64,000 nucleotides of DNA. Origin: Porites lobata. Taxonomy: Eukaryota; Cnidaria; Anthozoa; Scleractinia; Poritidae. The stretch is taken from the NCBI GenBank assembly GCA_942486035.1, contig CALNXK010000021.1, forward strand, positions 3,161,501-3,225,500, written 5' to 3'. This document shows positions 20,640 through 32,594 of the stretch, in pieces. The notes beneath the pieces are model-generated. The model was not told the DNA's origin and ran no database searches. It saw nothing but the letters and a program-made list of their open reading frames with translations. Made by a program: the position numbers and the translations under genes. Numbering within the stretch: the stretch's first letter is position 1; each line of letters opens with the position of its first letter.

Positions 20640-23600
20640 CTTTCCTTTGCTAGTATTTCCATGAAAACCTGATGCTCTTAGCTTCGCTCAAATTTTTTCA
20701 AAAGTGGCGACCATGGTTCTCTCTTTCCACTCTCAAGTGTGTCTAATGTGGCTCAGTGCTGAGCAAATCTGAGCTGCTCCCATATGAAAAAGAAAATGAC
20801 TTTGAATACTTATGGTTATGACTGTAGTCATTTGTTTATAAATTTTTCCTTTTTTGAGTCGCGAGGGAAGTTTTACTGTTTCATCATGAAGCGGAAACAT
20901 GCACCAATATCAATTCTTGCAACAGAACCCACCAGCACTTAAGCTAACGATCACTTTGATGAATTTATACGGATTTATTTGATTTTATATGCTTTGAATC
21001 TACCAATGTGCCATCGTGTAAAGAAGGGAGAAAAAGCTCTCTGTTTATGCTGTCATTTTTGATGAGCTGTTCGGACGAGGTAGCCTTTTATAATGGTTTG
21101 AGGCACGAGGCTGATTTTCTTCGGACACTTTTTTGTAAATTTTTTGACTGCCATTGTCTGTTGGCATCTTTATTTTTGTCCTTTAATAAATGCATAACGC
21201 AAGCAAGATTAGCACTTTCACATAGACAGACAAAAATGTTGTAGAATACTAAAATTCAAAACACCAGTCTTATTCAAATCAATGGCTTAAATGATCTCTA
21301 ACTGTTATTTACATTAACAAGTTTTGCCGATGGAGTTCCTGTAAAAGTTCTACTCTCTCAGTCAACCAATATCAATTCATTCTCTGACATAGAAAGACCA
21401 CCTCACTTTGATCATTTCGGGACTCGTGTTTTTAATCTAGCAATGTGTTCAGTTGATAATCCTAAAATTTCCCTTTGAGAGGGTAGATATAGCTAGATAT
21501 TTCGAATGCTAGGAAGGGGTAATTTTCAATTCAATTTCTGTATTCAAATAAACTGAAAAAGAGGAGGTTAAACAGGGTTTTAACATAAAATGGTGCCTTA
21601 ATCATTTTCAACTTTGCCCAGAATGAATCGTGATGTAAGCTCAGTAAATATTTTCTGGTGCGCTAGTATTAATTCACTACAATATATCAGTTGTCCCGTA
21701 TTGACGGGATCGATCAGCCATTTCTTCATTATCATTGGAGTCAAGTCAAATGCTATCTGTTTGTAGGCAAAGAATAATTAATTAGTACCCTCTTTCTCAG
21801 TTAAAATATCCTGGGTATGTGTTCGGCCAACTAGGACTGACGCATTTAATACAGTCCTCAACTCAAAACAAGCCACTTATTAACAGGTTTCTAAGATACA
21901 CTTTTTTTTGTACTGTTATCTACATGTAATCTACTCACTTTTTTTAAGTAACTGACCCCTCAAGTCTTCAAGCAGTTTCGTCTTAGCCGATATTACCAAT
22001 TCTTATCAAAACCCTCATACATTGATAAAATGGCACAATTACCTGAACTGAACACGTATCTTCTTTGTAACAAAATGACAAGCAGACTCTGAAGCAAAAC
22101 ATATTAAGTATTCACTGCTTTCTACTCCTCCATCAATCAAAATTAAAACGACCAATAAGAAACAATGGATTAAAATCTACCAATCATATATCACTGTTCT
22201 GTCAATCATTGTAGCGGTTCTTTTAGAAAATGAATCTCTTTCAGACTAGCTTGTCTTGGTAAGAAGTTAAACCTACAGGTTTTATTTGACTGCTGCCAAA
22301 AAGCTTTCCTTCTTTCATTTGGTTTTATTTTTTTAAAATACCTAATGAGAAGTAAGAAAACAGTATGCTTAAATTTTCTTATGGATGAATTGATAAGTGG
22401 CATAAAGCAAAGCGTGGTATGCAGTTAGGTCCAATGATGAGTCATAGGTTCCATAGCCTGAGGCTTCTTGAGCCATTCAGCTGCGCTTTTATCATGAACT
22501 CCCAAGAATGAAGGTTATATTGACGGATGATGCCACTAACTATTCTTTGAAAAATGTTTCAATTTCTTTTTGCATGCAGAAAACTTGGAATAAATCTTTT
22601 GAAAGGGATATGTTTGGATGAGCTGGATTTTTGCACGGTTAACTCACTTCTGTCAAGGAAGGTTTTGTGATAGAAGACATATATAGCACCACACAAGTCG
22701 ATGAAGAAGTCTGACAGGAGAATAATAATTATTAGCGTTACTGAATGGCACTACTGTAGCTATTCGAATTGTACCATCAATCAGGGGCGTTATTTCATTT
22801 GTGCTTTTATTCCACAGACATACTGGTCTGAACTTTCCTGAGACATCCATGAAGCATTTAAATTCCGAGAAGGAAAACCCTCGTATTACTAGTCGCAAAA
22901 TATATTGCTCCAGCGAAAAAAACACATAACCGTCGCCTATCATCCATTCGAAAAAATGAGATGTTGTAGTTGGAATTAATAAAATTTCATTAATCTACTA
23001 GAATAGTGGAAAAATACTTCTTAATACATTCGCTTTTAACTGTACTGTTGTTTGTTCCTAGAGTTACTAGGGAAGTTTTACTCCCCCAACGAAGCGAAAA
23101 GCAATAATACGAACTTAAAGTTCAAAATAGAACCCAGCATTTACGTCCTAGACCATTTTCAATTAATGATTACAGTATTATTTTGAATTAATCATTGTCA
23201 CTACCGATAAATTATCCTTTTTTATGTATCACAGTACAAGAAGGTTTCTGCATTCACCATCGGTATGTGTTGCTCGTAGCCAAAATGGAGAAGTAGATCT
23301 AGAGCCTGAATTTTTTTTTGTTGGTATTAGTATACTATTAGTTAAGTTTTCAGTACTTTTACCGTTAACAACTCGTTAAGTCGTAGAATGTTATGAATAA
23401 AATATTTAATTTCAATTTCTTACACTAAAAAATAAAAATAATCTTTAGTTTTATCTGATTGAGCCTTTGGTTCATAAACATTGGCTGTGAAGTGTTTCAC
23501 TGAAGCGGAAACCATCAGTATATGAACAAAGACCAAGTCAAACTTTTTAAACCTGAAGCGACCGAATGGTATCAAAGACATCTTAGATCGGTTACTTAAA

Positions 23601-23990
23601 CAGATCTCAGTTTTTGTTTGACATGATTGAATTTTAGCAGAAAACGTTGATTAATTTATTATCTGTACCTGTGACAAATTCATCCTAAACAAACTTCATG
23701 CCCCACGATCGTTTATTATAGCCTCAATCTTAAATTACCTTCAGTTTTAAGAATAGTTCTAAAAACACGACAGTGGAGTCCATCCTTTATTACCTTGTAC
23801 AGACGCTTATAGTTTGCGCCTCATCCAGGTGGACTAACTGTAGGCAAAATCTTTGAAAGGTCATTCGCAATTTCTTTTAGATTGTCACTATTTACATTTG
23901 CATTCAGTCATAAACAATAGGCAATTGGCAGATGTGACTCGAGACAAAGAAAAGTGTCCGTTGTCTGCATTAACTGGTGTCTGTATTAAG
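20640..23990. repeat. Large diverged dispersed repeat R, copy 1
   Basis: This segment aligns in order, with gaps, to 35370-37515 and 39651-40990. Anchors are CCATTTCTTCATTATCA (21719 and 40430), GTACCCTCTT (21786 and 35663), CAATCATTGTAGC, GGTTCCATAGCCTGAGGCTT (22448 and 36470) and ACCTGAAGCGACxG (23553 and 39690). No frame in any copy carries a domain. It is either a degraded large transposon or an old segmental duplication. Confidence 0.6.
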
Positions 23991-24401
23991 CAGTTGATTT
24001 TATTGACAGTTTAAAGAATAATTTCCTAAGCTACACTGCTTTTATTACCAAGTACAATATAAAGACGAACTATCTGGAATACTATGAAGTAGTGTTTGCT
24101 ATAGAAAAAAAAGGTTCCCCCGATCAAAACCTCACTACTTTGGAAGAAGCCGCTGAAAACCTGTTCTCTTCCGAGAAAATATGCAAAAAGATTTAAACGC
24201 AGGTCATTGTCAAAAGAAATACTTTCTCGCCAGTGAAAAGCTAGGGGAAGTGGCTTGCTGGAGATATTTTTTCAAGTGTACAAGTGAACTGGGAAAACAC
24301 CCATCGGCTACCATTTGTATGCACTACGGAAACACAGTTGAGAGTATTTCAATTTAAATTTTACGCATAGAAGTATAGTTACAAACGACTTCCTTCTTAA
24401 G

Positions 24402-24701
24402 ACAGGCAAAAAAGAAACAGACTGCTGTGCGTTTTGCGCTGATTCTCCAGAGGACGACAAGATTATTAGTGCCCATTTCAAGAATAATAATGTCAGGTTT
24501 AAGAGCAGAAACAGCATCAAGGTCGTGCTGGCGAAGTTTCTTCACAGTACGACTGCCAACGCCATGCAATTGAATCATGGCGTCTCCCAAGAGATTAAAA
24601 TGCACTGCAGTACGGGCATCAAAACGGGACCTGAGGTCGGAACTTAGCCTCCGAACAAATGAAAAGCCCAATATGAGAACTGTAGGAGGTGAGCTAGACA
24701 T
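24402..24701 (-). pseudogene. SGNH/GDSL-hydrolase-like fragment, probably retroelement-derived
   Basis: From an ATG at 24701 the minus strand codes about 85 residues: MSSSPPTVLILGFSFVRRL (block I, with the Ser in the GFS triplet where GDS/GHS is usual), a middle segment (DARTAVHFNLLG, LHGVGSRTVKKL), then LKPDIIILEMGTNNL (block III, Asn in GTNN). The frame then loses similarity (LVVLWRISAKRTA) and ends without blocks IV/V (the catalytic Asp and His). SGNH domains occur in ORF1 of some CR1-like non-LTR retrotransposons and in other mobile elements, so this is most simply a broken piece of one. A truncated host esterase cannot be excluded. Confidence 0.6.
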
Positions 24702-24962
24702 GGGAAAAAACCAAACCAAAGAAGGAACCGAAGACAATCCGCCGCACTCGACGAAGCACACGCGCAAGCAGGATAAAAGAAATTGACCGAACGGAGATCC
24801 AAAGCAAAACCAAATCGAAGATACCCAGAACGCGCGCAACCGGCAAAACAAATAGCCACAAGGAAAACTGCTAAAAAAAGTTAAGAAAACTGCTAAAACT
24901 CACCTCGAATGAAAAAACACGTTCTTGACCACCGTCAAGATGAAAATGAAGTGACGCTCACC

Positions 24963-25300
24963 TGGATGGTCAGCACTCGTTAACATCCGTCGAAAGGCCC
25001 TCTTATCTTCGGTCGGATTTCGTACACGTATGACGTCACGCTCGCCTCGTGGTATATATTAGCTGTGACTCATGTATGCTTTTGCCTCGATCGTCCACTC
25101 TTATTTGTCTGATGATCTGACGGTTTGTTTCGAGGTCTTGTCTTGCTTTTTCGATCATCCCTCGATTGATTCAACCAAGAAGATGATACGGCATCCGTTT
25201 GGAAATAATGTTTTAATGTTTCGCCTCGATCAAGCCTCTTGGCGAATCGAGAAGGTCCCTTCAGTGGATGTTACTGAGTAACATCCCTTGAATGGCCCCG
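24963..25300 (+). repeat. Inverted repeat pair S, left arm
   Basis: About 335 bases that recur inverted at 28210-28538. Shared strings are TTAACATCCGTCGAAAGGCC, TCTTCGGTCGGATTTCGTA, GTCTTGCTTTTTCGATCATC, GATCTGACGGTTTGTT, CAGTGGATGTTACTGA and CCTTGAATGGCCCC. The near-palindrome GATGTTACTGAGTAACATCC lies near the inner end. No coding role is apparent. Confidence 0.75.
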
Positions 25301-25793
25301 GATGGAATGGCATTCAGGAAGAATTACACAAACAAGCAAATAAAACTCAAATGAACCGCTGCCCCATCTAACAACTTTTTCAAAATACTGGCGGGAATAA
25401 TAGAAAATTACTGCGGTAATGTCTGTCTCTGTCGAATAATAATGACTGCAACTAAGAACAACAACTTTATTTCAGTACCCTACATTGATTTACATGTTAC
25501 AAAAAACAGATATAAATATGGAGAGAGTACAGGGTGCCCTTAATAACCATTAAGGGCTAAAAAGATAGGTCAGCCTTACTAAGGTTATTAATAAATGATT
25601 ATATTAAAGGGTCAGGGACCACACACCACACACAGCTACACAAAACATTCACAAAAGGAAAAAAACTAGTGGAAAAGGAAAGACAGCAAAAGAAAGCTAA
25701 GTATACCAGTATTAAATAAGAGAAAGCCAAACCTTGTACTAAGCTGTCTGATAATTTCCCGGTGGGAAGGGTGGTTGGGTAGTTAACAAATGT

Positions 25794-26147
25794 TTATACG
25801 GGGAGGCTCCGCCCGAGGTCCAACCTTTACCCTTTTACATACCATTTTTCACTAAAAAGGTACCCCTTTCGTATAACTTCTGTTGACAAATGGTACTCCT
25901 TTTACACACCTCGTTTAGAACATTGCATCCAATGCATTGTCACTTACACAGGAATCCATCCAAAAATAGAACGTTTGCCCGACTTTATAAAGTCATAAAA
26001 TTCATTTGTTCGGCCCTTTGGGCCATTTCACAGACCGAAATGACAGATTTCCCTACCCTATAAAATACTTCAACAAGTAAAATTCCTACCCTTTCATATA
26101 CCTGAAGCATGAAAAAAGTACACCTTTCGGGCGGGCTTCCCCATATA
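25794..26147. mobile_element. MITE with TATACGGGGAGGC ends
   Basis: The left end TATACGGGGAGGCTCCGCCC matches inverted the right end GGGCGGGCTTCCCCATATA with a few mismatches. The interior has repeated TACCCTTT motifs and no coding frame. A poly-C run follows at 26170-26184. Confidence 0.6.
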
Positions 26148-26184
26148 GGACCTTAAAGGGAGTACCACCACCACCCCCCCCCCC

Positions 26185-28205
26185 AGGTTAATTTATATTC
26201 TGTTTCATCCGCTGAAGAAGCCCAGAAGCTAATCGACGATTTTGAGACTCAAACTACCGTAAAATTTTCCTACTACATGGCAAGCAAAGGCTTTGGAGGC
26301 ACAGGTGAGAAGTAGCTATATTATTACATACAAAGTGGGCCATTGACCCAATCTTACCTTAGTTACTAAGGAAGCAAAATTTAATAATAACCTGTGCCGA
26401 TCAAAGTTTCGGTATTTCCGCCCCCCTCATATGGAAGCCTCGCCCCAGGGATAAAGCACTAGAAATCTGGAAGCCTTAGAAAAACGGCGCAGCGTTTTGA
26501 AACTCAGGAGAAAGGGGAGGAGGATGGGGTCACATTATACACTAAGCCTAGCCCATAGCCCTACTTCAGTTTCCCAAAATGTCATTTGCTTTGTTCGTTG
26601 GCACAAGCAAACCGCTGTGAGATCTTAACAGTGTCCATAGAATCAGTAATCGACAGTTGGGTATGCGTAAGTAGGCAGTTGTTCAAACAAAGGCTAAAAC
26701 GATCCATTAAAGGCAATTCCCTTTCAAGAAAACAACTATCACTCTGGCTGAGTTTCTCTGCATGGCAAGCATATTTTGCAAAGTATTGCCAAAATTTGTA
26801 ATAGCAGTGACTACAATATTGTAATTGATCAATAATAATGTAATAGTAATGATTATAATATTTAATATGATTCGCATTGTTTGACAAAGTAATATTTTTA
26901 AACTTTCAGTATTCAGAACATCACTCATGTTGTTAAACTACTCTTGTAAATAGTAGCATTAACGTTAGTACATGACATTTAGTTTGCAGCACAGAACTTG
27001 AGCAGGAGAAAAAAATCCCAATTTCCATCAGGTACTGTACAGAACATCTGTTAACAAACACCTCCTATAAGCTTACATGCACCTCGTACTAACAGACACT
27101 AATCTGGATTCACAACAACTTCTCTATTAAAAATCTGCATTTACAAACTATTGTACATAAAGACATCTTTTGTTGGTAACAATGATCCACATTGAGGTAC
27201 GTGATAGATCATAGCTGGCAAATACTCCTCTCTCCAGCCTGGGGCACTTCGGCTGAACAGATGCCTTTCACAAGCAGTATAATTTCAGAGTAATTTGGTC
27301 AACACTTTGATACTAAATAAGAGAACAAATTAACACATAGAGGGAAAAAGGAGGATCGAGAGTGCACTAAAAATCAATCCACTGATAAAATCACAAAGTC
27401 AATAATGCACATAGAAAACAGAAGGGATGGTTATTGATGATCAAACAAGGATAAACAATCTTTCTGTTGAATAATTACTCTTTCATGTTTGTTTTTGCTT
27501 CATGAAATTAAATGGCCTCTGCTCTACTTAATTGACTGACAGCGCATTTTCTTTCTTTCTAGAATGACATGTCTTTACTGTGAAAGAAGTTGAAGGAACA
27601 ATTACAGCAGAAGAGGCTTTAATGTGCACTTATAAACTAATATTCAAGGAAAACCTCAAAGAAATCAGGGAGTGGGGATTTTTACACAGAGGGAAGGGCT
27701 AATGCAGATGGGAAGATACCATTTCCACATTCTCTGGACCCTCCCCTTTCAGTTTTTAAAAGACATTTTTGACAGAACAAGAAGAAGCCCAGTCAAAACG
27801 CTGAGGGGTACTTAACTTGAATTAAAAATTGAAATTAAAAATTCCAACATTCATTCATTTTAATGTACTGTTAAAGAAAAGTATTAAAAAATCTTGAACA
27901 AATCCATTGACCTGATGGGCATCCTTTCCCAAGAAATAACTTGTAGATATCATATAGATGAAGACTCCATAGTATCAATGGCTTCCAACCAAAGAGCATT
28001 TTCATTTGCAACCTTAATTAAATTATATTACAAAGCATAAAATAAATAAGCCCAAACAAAGAAATAAATATTATTAAATAAATAACAATATTGATCCTTC
28101 TCCTCACTGATGAGAAATATAAGTATGGCGATTTTTACACCAAGTCTACACCGTACATGTATTCAATAAGAAGAGTGATAATGTATAATTGTCACCTAGC
28201 CTGGT
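26185..28205. other. Gene-free stretch between the arms of repeat S
   Basis: Two overlapping opposite-strand frames lie at 26582-26887, neither with a domain. The rest is AT-rich. No transposase is visible between the arms, so the pair may be two separate insertions or the ends of a gutted element. Confidence 0.45.
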
Positions 28206-28209
28206 GATC

Positions 28210-28538
28210 TGGGGCCATTCAAAGGATGTTATTCAGTAACATCCACTGAATTTAGCTCCTTTAGTTTACCCCATGGAGCAAGAAGAGGCTTGAAACTTCA
28301 AAACATCCTTTAAACGGGGACAGTGATATCTTCTTGTTTGAATCAATCGAGGGATGATCGAAAAAGCAAGACAAGGCCTCGGAACAAACCGTCAGATCAT
28401 CAGACCAATCAGTATACGATCGAAGCAGAAGCATACATTATATACCACGAGGCGACGGTGACGTCATACGTTTACGAAATCCGACCGAAGATTCAAGGGC
28501 CTTTCGACGGATGTTAATGAGTGCTGACCCACATGGAT
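28210..28538 (-). repeat. Inverted repeat pair S, right arm
   Basis: Reverse complement of 24963-25300 with moderate divergence: about 85% by eye in the outer 200 bases, less in the middle where TTCTTGxTTGAATCAATCGA is kept. Confidence 0.75.
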
Positions 28539-29030
28539 GCCTGGTCACTTGGCTGATACAAAAGTCCTAGAGGGCATTGGCTATAATGCGAATGGATGCC
28601 ACCCCAAGTCCCAGGCCTCCACTAACAGGAAGAAGAACTATAAAAATTCTATTCGCAAGAAAATATTTCCTTTTTTGTAGATCAACTCAAAATTTTTGGT
28701 ATAATGTTTTGCAGTGGACCTCCGAAAATCCTGATTTGACAAACTTGAACATCACCCCCTTCTCACCAGCTCTTTGCCTCTACTTAATTGACAGTATATC
28801 CAATCTTGTCCCACATCACTTCCTTCTTTATTACTAGACACCTATATATAGCTGCAAGTTACGAAATATACCCTTCATATGCTATAAGTGAATACTCAGT
28901 TAGTCATACGCTCCATGGAAATTGAGAAACTTATTGCCTTCGATAATAATAACTGAGCCTCCTTTAGGAAGAAATGGGCTACTTTCAAACAATCCCCCTC
29001 AGAGAACAATAATTTGATTAAGTATATACT

Positions 29031-29646
29031 AAAACAGTGGATAGTGTTTTTCGCGTGCTCTGATTAGCTACTCAATCAGTGAATATCCTGCACTATTCAC
29101 TGATTCACCTCCAGTTCCTCCGAGCGAGCGACGCCAAACTCGCATAAGTTGCGAGCAAAATGCCTTCCCGGTTTGCTGCCGTAAACAAACAAAGAAATTT
29201 CACAACTAATCAAGCAAGCTGTTTCCGAAATACACGAAGAAGGTGACGATGTTCGGGTTGGAAGTTTTAACAGGTAAAGCTTTGTCTTTTTGACAAGAAT
29301 TTATCGATAAAACCGGTGGAAAAGTTTTTTGTTTACAAATGCAAATTAAGTTTAAGTCTTCCTTACTTTATTTAGTTGAGTTGTTCATAAATAAGCTTAA
29401 AACTAAATTTAATAATCTTTTTTTAAAGAATGATTTTAAATACAAAAAGAATTCACAACTCCTTTTGAAGAAATTTCCCCGCAAGAGCTAAACAAATGCC
29501 TTCAAAAGTTTTAATTGTCGGCAAGAAAAAGCGCCGGCCGCGGCCGCCCGGGTCATTATGCGCCAAAATTGTAATCGTTGGCAACAGTATTTGAGTTAAA
29601 AATCGTCATTTTTGTGCTCAATTATCTCACTGTTTTAGTATATACT
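29031..29646. mobile_element. TIR element with AGTATATACTAAAACAGTG ends
   Basis: The 19-base left end AGTATATACTAAAACAGTG is matched inverted by CACTGTTTTAGTATATACT at 29628-29646. The interior has a GC-rich patch near 29535 (CGGCCGCGGCCGCCCGG) and no domain-bearing frame. The right end abuts a hairpin at 29655-29749. Confidence 0.7.
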
Positions 29647-29654
29647 AAAACAAT

Positions 29655-29749
29655 TATTCACCTCAGTGTCGGTGGCTAGTCGTGGATATTTACCTCACTG
29701 CTTCGCAGTTCGGTAAATACCCAGGGCTAGCCACCTCCACTTCGGTGAA
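29655..29749. repeat. 95-bp near-perfect hairpin
   Basis: ATTCACCTCAGTGTCGGTGG pairs with CCACCTCCACTTCGGTGAAT, and the inner stem continues through TCGTGGATATTTACC and GGTAAATACCCAGGG to the loop around CTGCTTCGCAG. Foldback element or hairpin insertion. Confidence 0.75.
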
Positions 29750-29750
29750 T

Positions 29751-29798
29751 TATACTACTACTTGAGAAATTTCTGCAGTTTGATTTGCTTAGAGCAGT

Positions 29799-29829
<31 letters not shown>

Positions 29830-29933
29830 TTGGAAATTACAAAACCTTTGTGGGTAGTAGTATAAACAAATAATAACATGATTTGTACGTGATATTTGGT
29901 ATAAATACCACTCGTGATATTTCAAAATTGTCT

Positions 29934-29966
<33 letters not shown>

Positions 29967-30040
29967 CGTATAACAATTTCGAAATATCGCTCGTGGTATT
30001 TATGCCAAATATCACTACAAATCATGCTATTAGCTATACT
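29751..30040. mobile_element. Foldback repeat Q, copy 1
   Basis: About 290 bases from TATACTACTACTTGAGAAAT to CATGCTATTAGCTATAC, about 90% similar to 57083-57374. The inner palindrome pairs TGATATTTGGTATAAATACC with GGTATTTATGCCAAATATCA. Non-coding. Confidence 0.85.
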
Positions 30041-30700
30041 AATTGTTATCTATACAGCACTATTAGAATAAAATGGAGGTGACAAACGGGCAGATGGGGC
30101 CGGTGGAGGACAAAAAGGCAAGCAGCCTCCTCATTCGTGATTGTTTTGTAGATTGTAGTATTTTTGTGAACTTTGTCTTTCTATTTATTTTTATTTCACT
30201 TTTTTCTCCCGGTAACCGATAATAATATTTCATTGTAATGATTTGTAAACGTAATTAATTTGTAATCGTTTGAGTGTAAGAAATAATAAAAAAAAGAATT
30301 AAGCAGCATGACAGGGGTAGGGATAAGTATAATTGTGGTAATTTGTTGGTGTGTCTAGGAACTTTAACATTTTTTTAAAGTAATAATAGGCTTCGGTTGA
30401 ACAAATATTTTACTGAAGAACAAAATAAAGTTTAATTGAAGTCAACAGAACCATTTCTGTTGAAGATCATAACTTATTTCGGTTGTAGTTAAATATATTG
30501 GTAAATTTAGTTGTTGAATAAACATAATTGGGTTGAAAATAAAGGAAAATCCAACTTGCTAAATGCAAAATTAAATTTTTAAAAAAATTATAAGATATAC
30601 CTTCTTGAATATTAAATGGTACAATTGTTAGATTACAAATACAGAGGCCCTGCCAGAAGAGGGGGGGCGGGGGGTGGGGTCGCCCATCTGAATTTTAAAA
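30041..30700. other. Gene-free AT-rich stretch
   Basis: No domain-bearing frame. A GGGGGGGCGGGGGGTGGGG run lies near 30661. Homology to the 58.7-kb granulin-like locus begins directly after it. Confidence 0.45.
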
Positions 30701-30937
30701 CGTGAATCCATGTGATTTTCATATTGCTGTCTTTGCATGTTTTATATCGACTGGACAACCCAGGCTTCATAAAAAAAAAAGATATAGAATTCGTTTTGAC
30801 CAGACAAACAACTGGAAGGATTCGTTGCTAAACGGAGCCTTTCCTGGCCAATCAGAGAAGATTTACGTAAGTGTTAATTTGAGTTAACTGCGACTGATAA
30901 ATTTGTGGGTAACACGCAGATGGGCTGCTGGTCAACT

Positions 30938-30944
30938 ATAAAAA
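30938..30944 (+). promoter_or_regulatory. TATA box, granulin-like locus A
   Basis: TATAAAA in GGTCAACTATAAAAACCAAG is conserved with locus C (58972-58978), as are the flanks. In locus A a 2.9-kb transposon now separates this promoter from the signal-peptide exon at 34194, and the candidate 5'-UTR donor of C (GCG/GTAAAG) reads GCGGAAAAG here. This promoter is probably orphaned. Confidence 0.6.
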
Positions 30945-31294
30945 CCAAGGATCAGCATCAATAGGAAAAGAGAGAATTGTTAAGTCTGAATGTTAGTTGT
31001 GAACTTGGCAACGAATTAAAGCGGAAAAGCAAAACAGGTCTCGTCTTTTGTTGAAAAAGAACCGGTTAATCTCTCCAGAAGGTTCTTTTAACAAGATGGC
31101 TGGATGTTGGTCTCGTTCTTTCATGCGTTTTTGCTGACCTCGAATTCGTCTTGGTGGAAAAAAAAAAAAGCCAACCTCGTCCCCAGGGAGCTTTTCCCTG
31201 GCTTTGGAGGTCACATGATCACCAAACACCCGGAATTTGTGCGTGTATGTACTAAATTAGCATACGATCGCATACAATAAACAAAACATCGAGG

Positions 31295-31483
31295 ATGGCG
31301 AATAGACCAGAGTTTTTATCAGTGCTTTGCCGGGTTGGATTTTCCTTGAGTAATGGTATCCTTCCATCGCTTTATTTTAAACCTCTTCAAGTAAAGTGTT
31401 TCGAATCCTTCCTGCAAGACCAGGATGTCATTGGAGTCTTGCCAAATAGATTTGGCAAGTCGATGCTATTTCACGACCGTATA
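31295..31483 (+). pseudogene. RecQ-like helicase N-terminal fragment
   Basis: ATG at 31295. The product has FKPLQVKCFESFLQDQDVIG (the Q-rich motif 0 region of RecQ-type SF2 helicases) directly followed by VLPNRFGKSMLFH, a Walker A motif in which the usual TG of PTGxGKS is replaced by NR. The frame then runs into a foldback insertion (31484-31590) and loses similarity. It lies about 80 bases inside the left TIR of the 2.9-kb element, so it is probably an element-encoded helicase. It is truncated and presumably inactive. Confidence 0.65.
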
Positions 31484-31590
31484 CCCTGGGTGCTAGAGAC
31501 TTTTCTAGCGGGCCGAAGATGTGTCGGCCTTCGGCCAACACCAAAAATTTCCGCCGCACGCGAGAAAAACCTTTTGTACCCAGGGTAACG
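31484..31590. mobile_element. ~107-bp foldback inside the helicase frame
   Basis: The left end TACCCTGGGTGCTAGAGACT matches inverted the right end CCTTTTGTACCCAGGGTA. It has a hairpin TGTCGGCCTTCGGCCAACA in the middle. It interrupts the helicase frame shortly after motif I. Confidence 0.7.
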
Positions 31591-32140
31591 ACCGTACCGT
31601 TCTCGCCCCGATCGGGAAGAACAACTAAAGTTGCTCTAACTTGTAAAAGCAACTAAATTATAAGCACAAAGCCAACCCGGCAACTAATGAGGTTCTCGTA
31701 GAGAACCGAAACCATGGTCTTGCCAGTGATCACAAAGTGGCAATAATACCGGGAATAACGCAGTCCAAACACTTTAAGCTTATTCAAAAGCTATTACAAA
31801 GGAAGGAAATACTCCCCCGTATACGCGCTCCAATCAAGACTCGTATTATCTTTAGAAAATCACTAAGCTAAAGTCTACTAAGTCTCAATGCAATTCTCCG
31901 TAGTTGATACAGCTGCAGTTTAAGCTGCACTCCATTCTAATAATTTTGGATCTGAAAATCACTATCCTTGAAACTTTAAACATCCTGCAAAGATAACTAA
32001 CGCGCTGGGCCCAGCGAGATACAACATTGCATAAAAAAACATAACATTCACGGACTAAAGAAAATCGCCTAGTTCAGTATCACATGTAAGACTCCATAAT
32101 ATGTTCCCAATATATTTAGAAGTTTCCTTCTGTTTCGATG

Positions 32141-32516
32141 CATTCCCCTGTTTACCCTACGTTATCCCTTGTTTCCCCTGTTTTTCTACGTTTTCCCCTG
32201 TTTCCCCGTGTTTTTCTATGTTTTTCCTTGATTTCCCATGATTTTCTATGTTTTTCCTTGATTCTCCCTGTTTTTCCGTGTTTTTCTATGTTTTCCTCTG
32301 ATTCTCCCTGTTTTCCCGTGTTTTTCTATGTTTTCATCTGATTCTCCCTGTTCTCCCTTGTTTTCATACGTTTTCCCCTGTTTTCCAATGTTTTTCTACG
32401 TTTTCCTCTGTTTCCCCGTGTTTTTCTATGTTTTTCCATGATTTCCCATGTTTTTCTATGTTTTTCCTTGATTCTCCCTTTTTTTCTGTGTTTTTCTACG
32501 TCTTGCTCTGTTTCCC
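32141..32516. repeat. 10-bp period pyrimidine-rich minisatellite, ~37 units
   Basis: The array stays in a strict 10-base register over about 375 bases. The unit is close to TTTTTCYNTG (variants TTTTTCTATG, TTTTTCCTTG, ATTCTCCCTG, TTTCCCCGTG). A weaker 40-base higher-order pattern appears, for example TTTTTCTATG-TTTTCxTCTG-ATTCTCCCTG. The plus strand is almost pure pyrimidine apart from the TG/CG at each unit end. The open frame through it is an artefact of the repeat. Confidence 0.9.
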
Positions 32517-32594
32517 AACTAGTGGGGAGGAGCGTTGCGTGACGACACTAAAAATGGCTGTGTAGCAGAGTAGCAGTATTTTGGCACGAGGTAA

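Noticed and set aside
32138..32341. Phe/Pro/Ser-rich 67-residue frame
   Set aside because: It is the direct reading of the 10-bp pyrimidine repeat.
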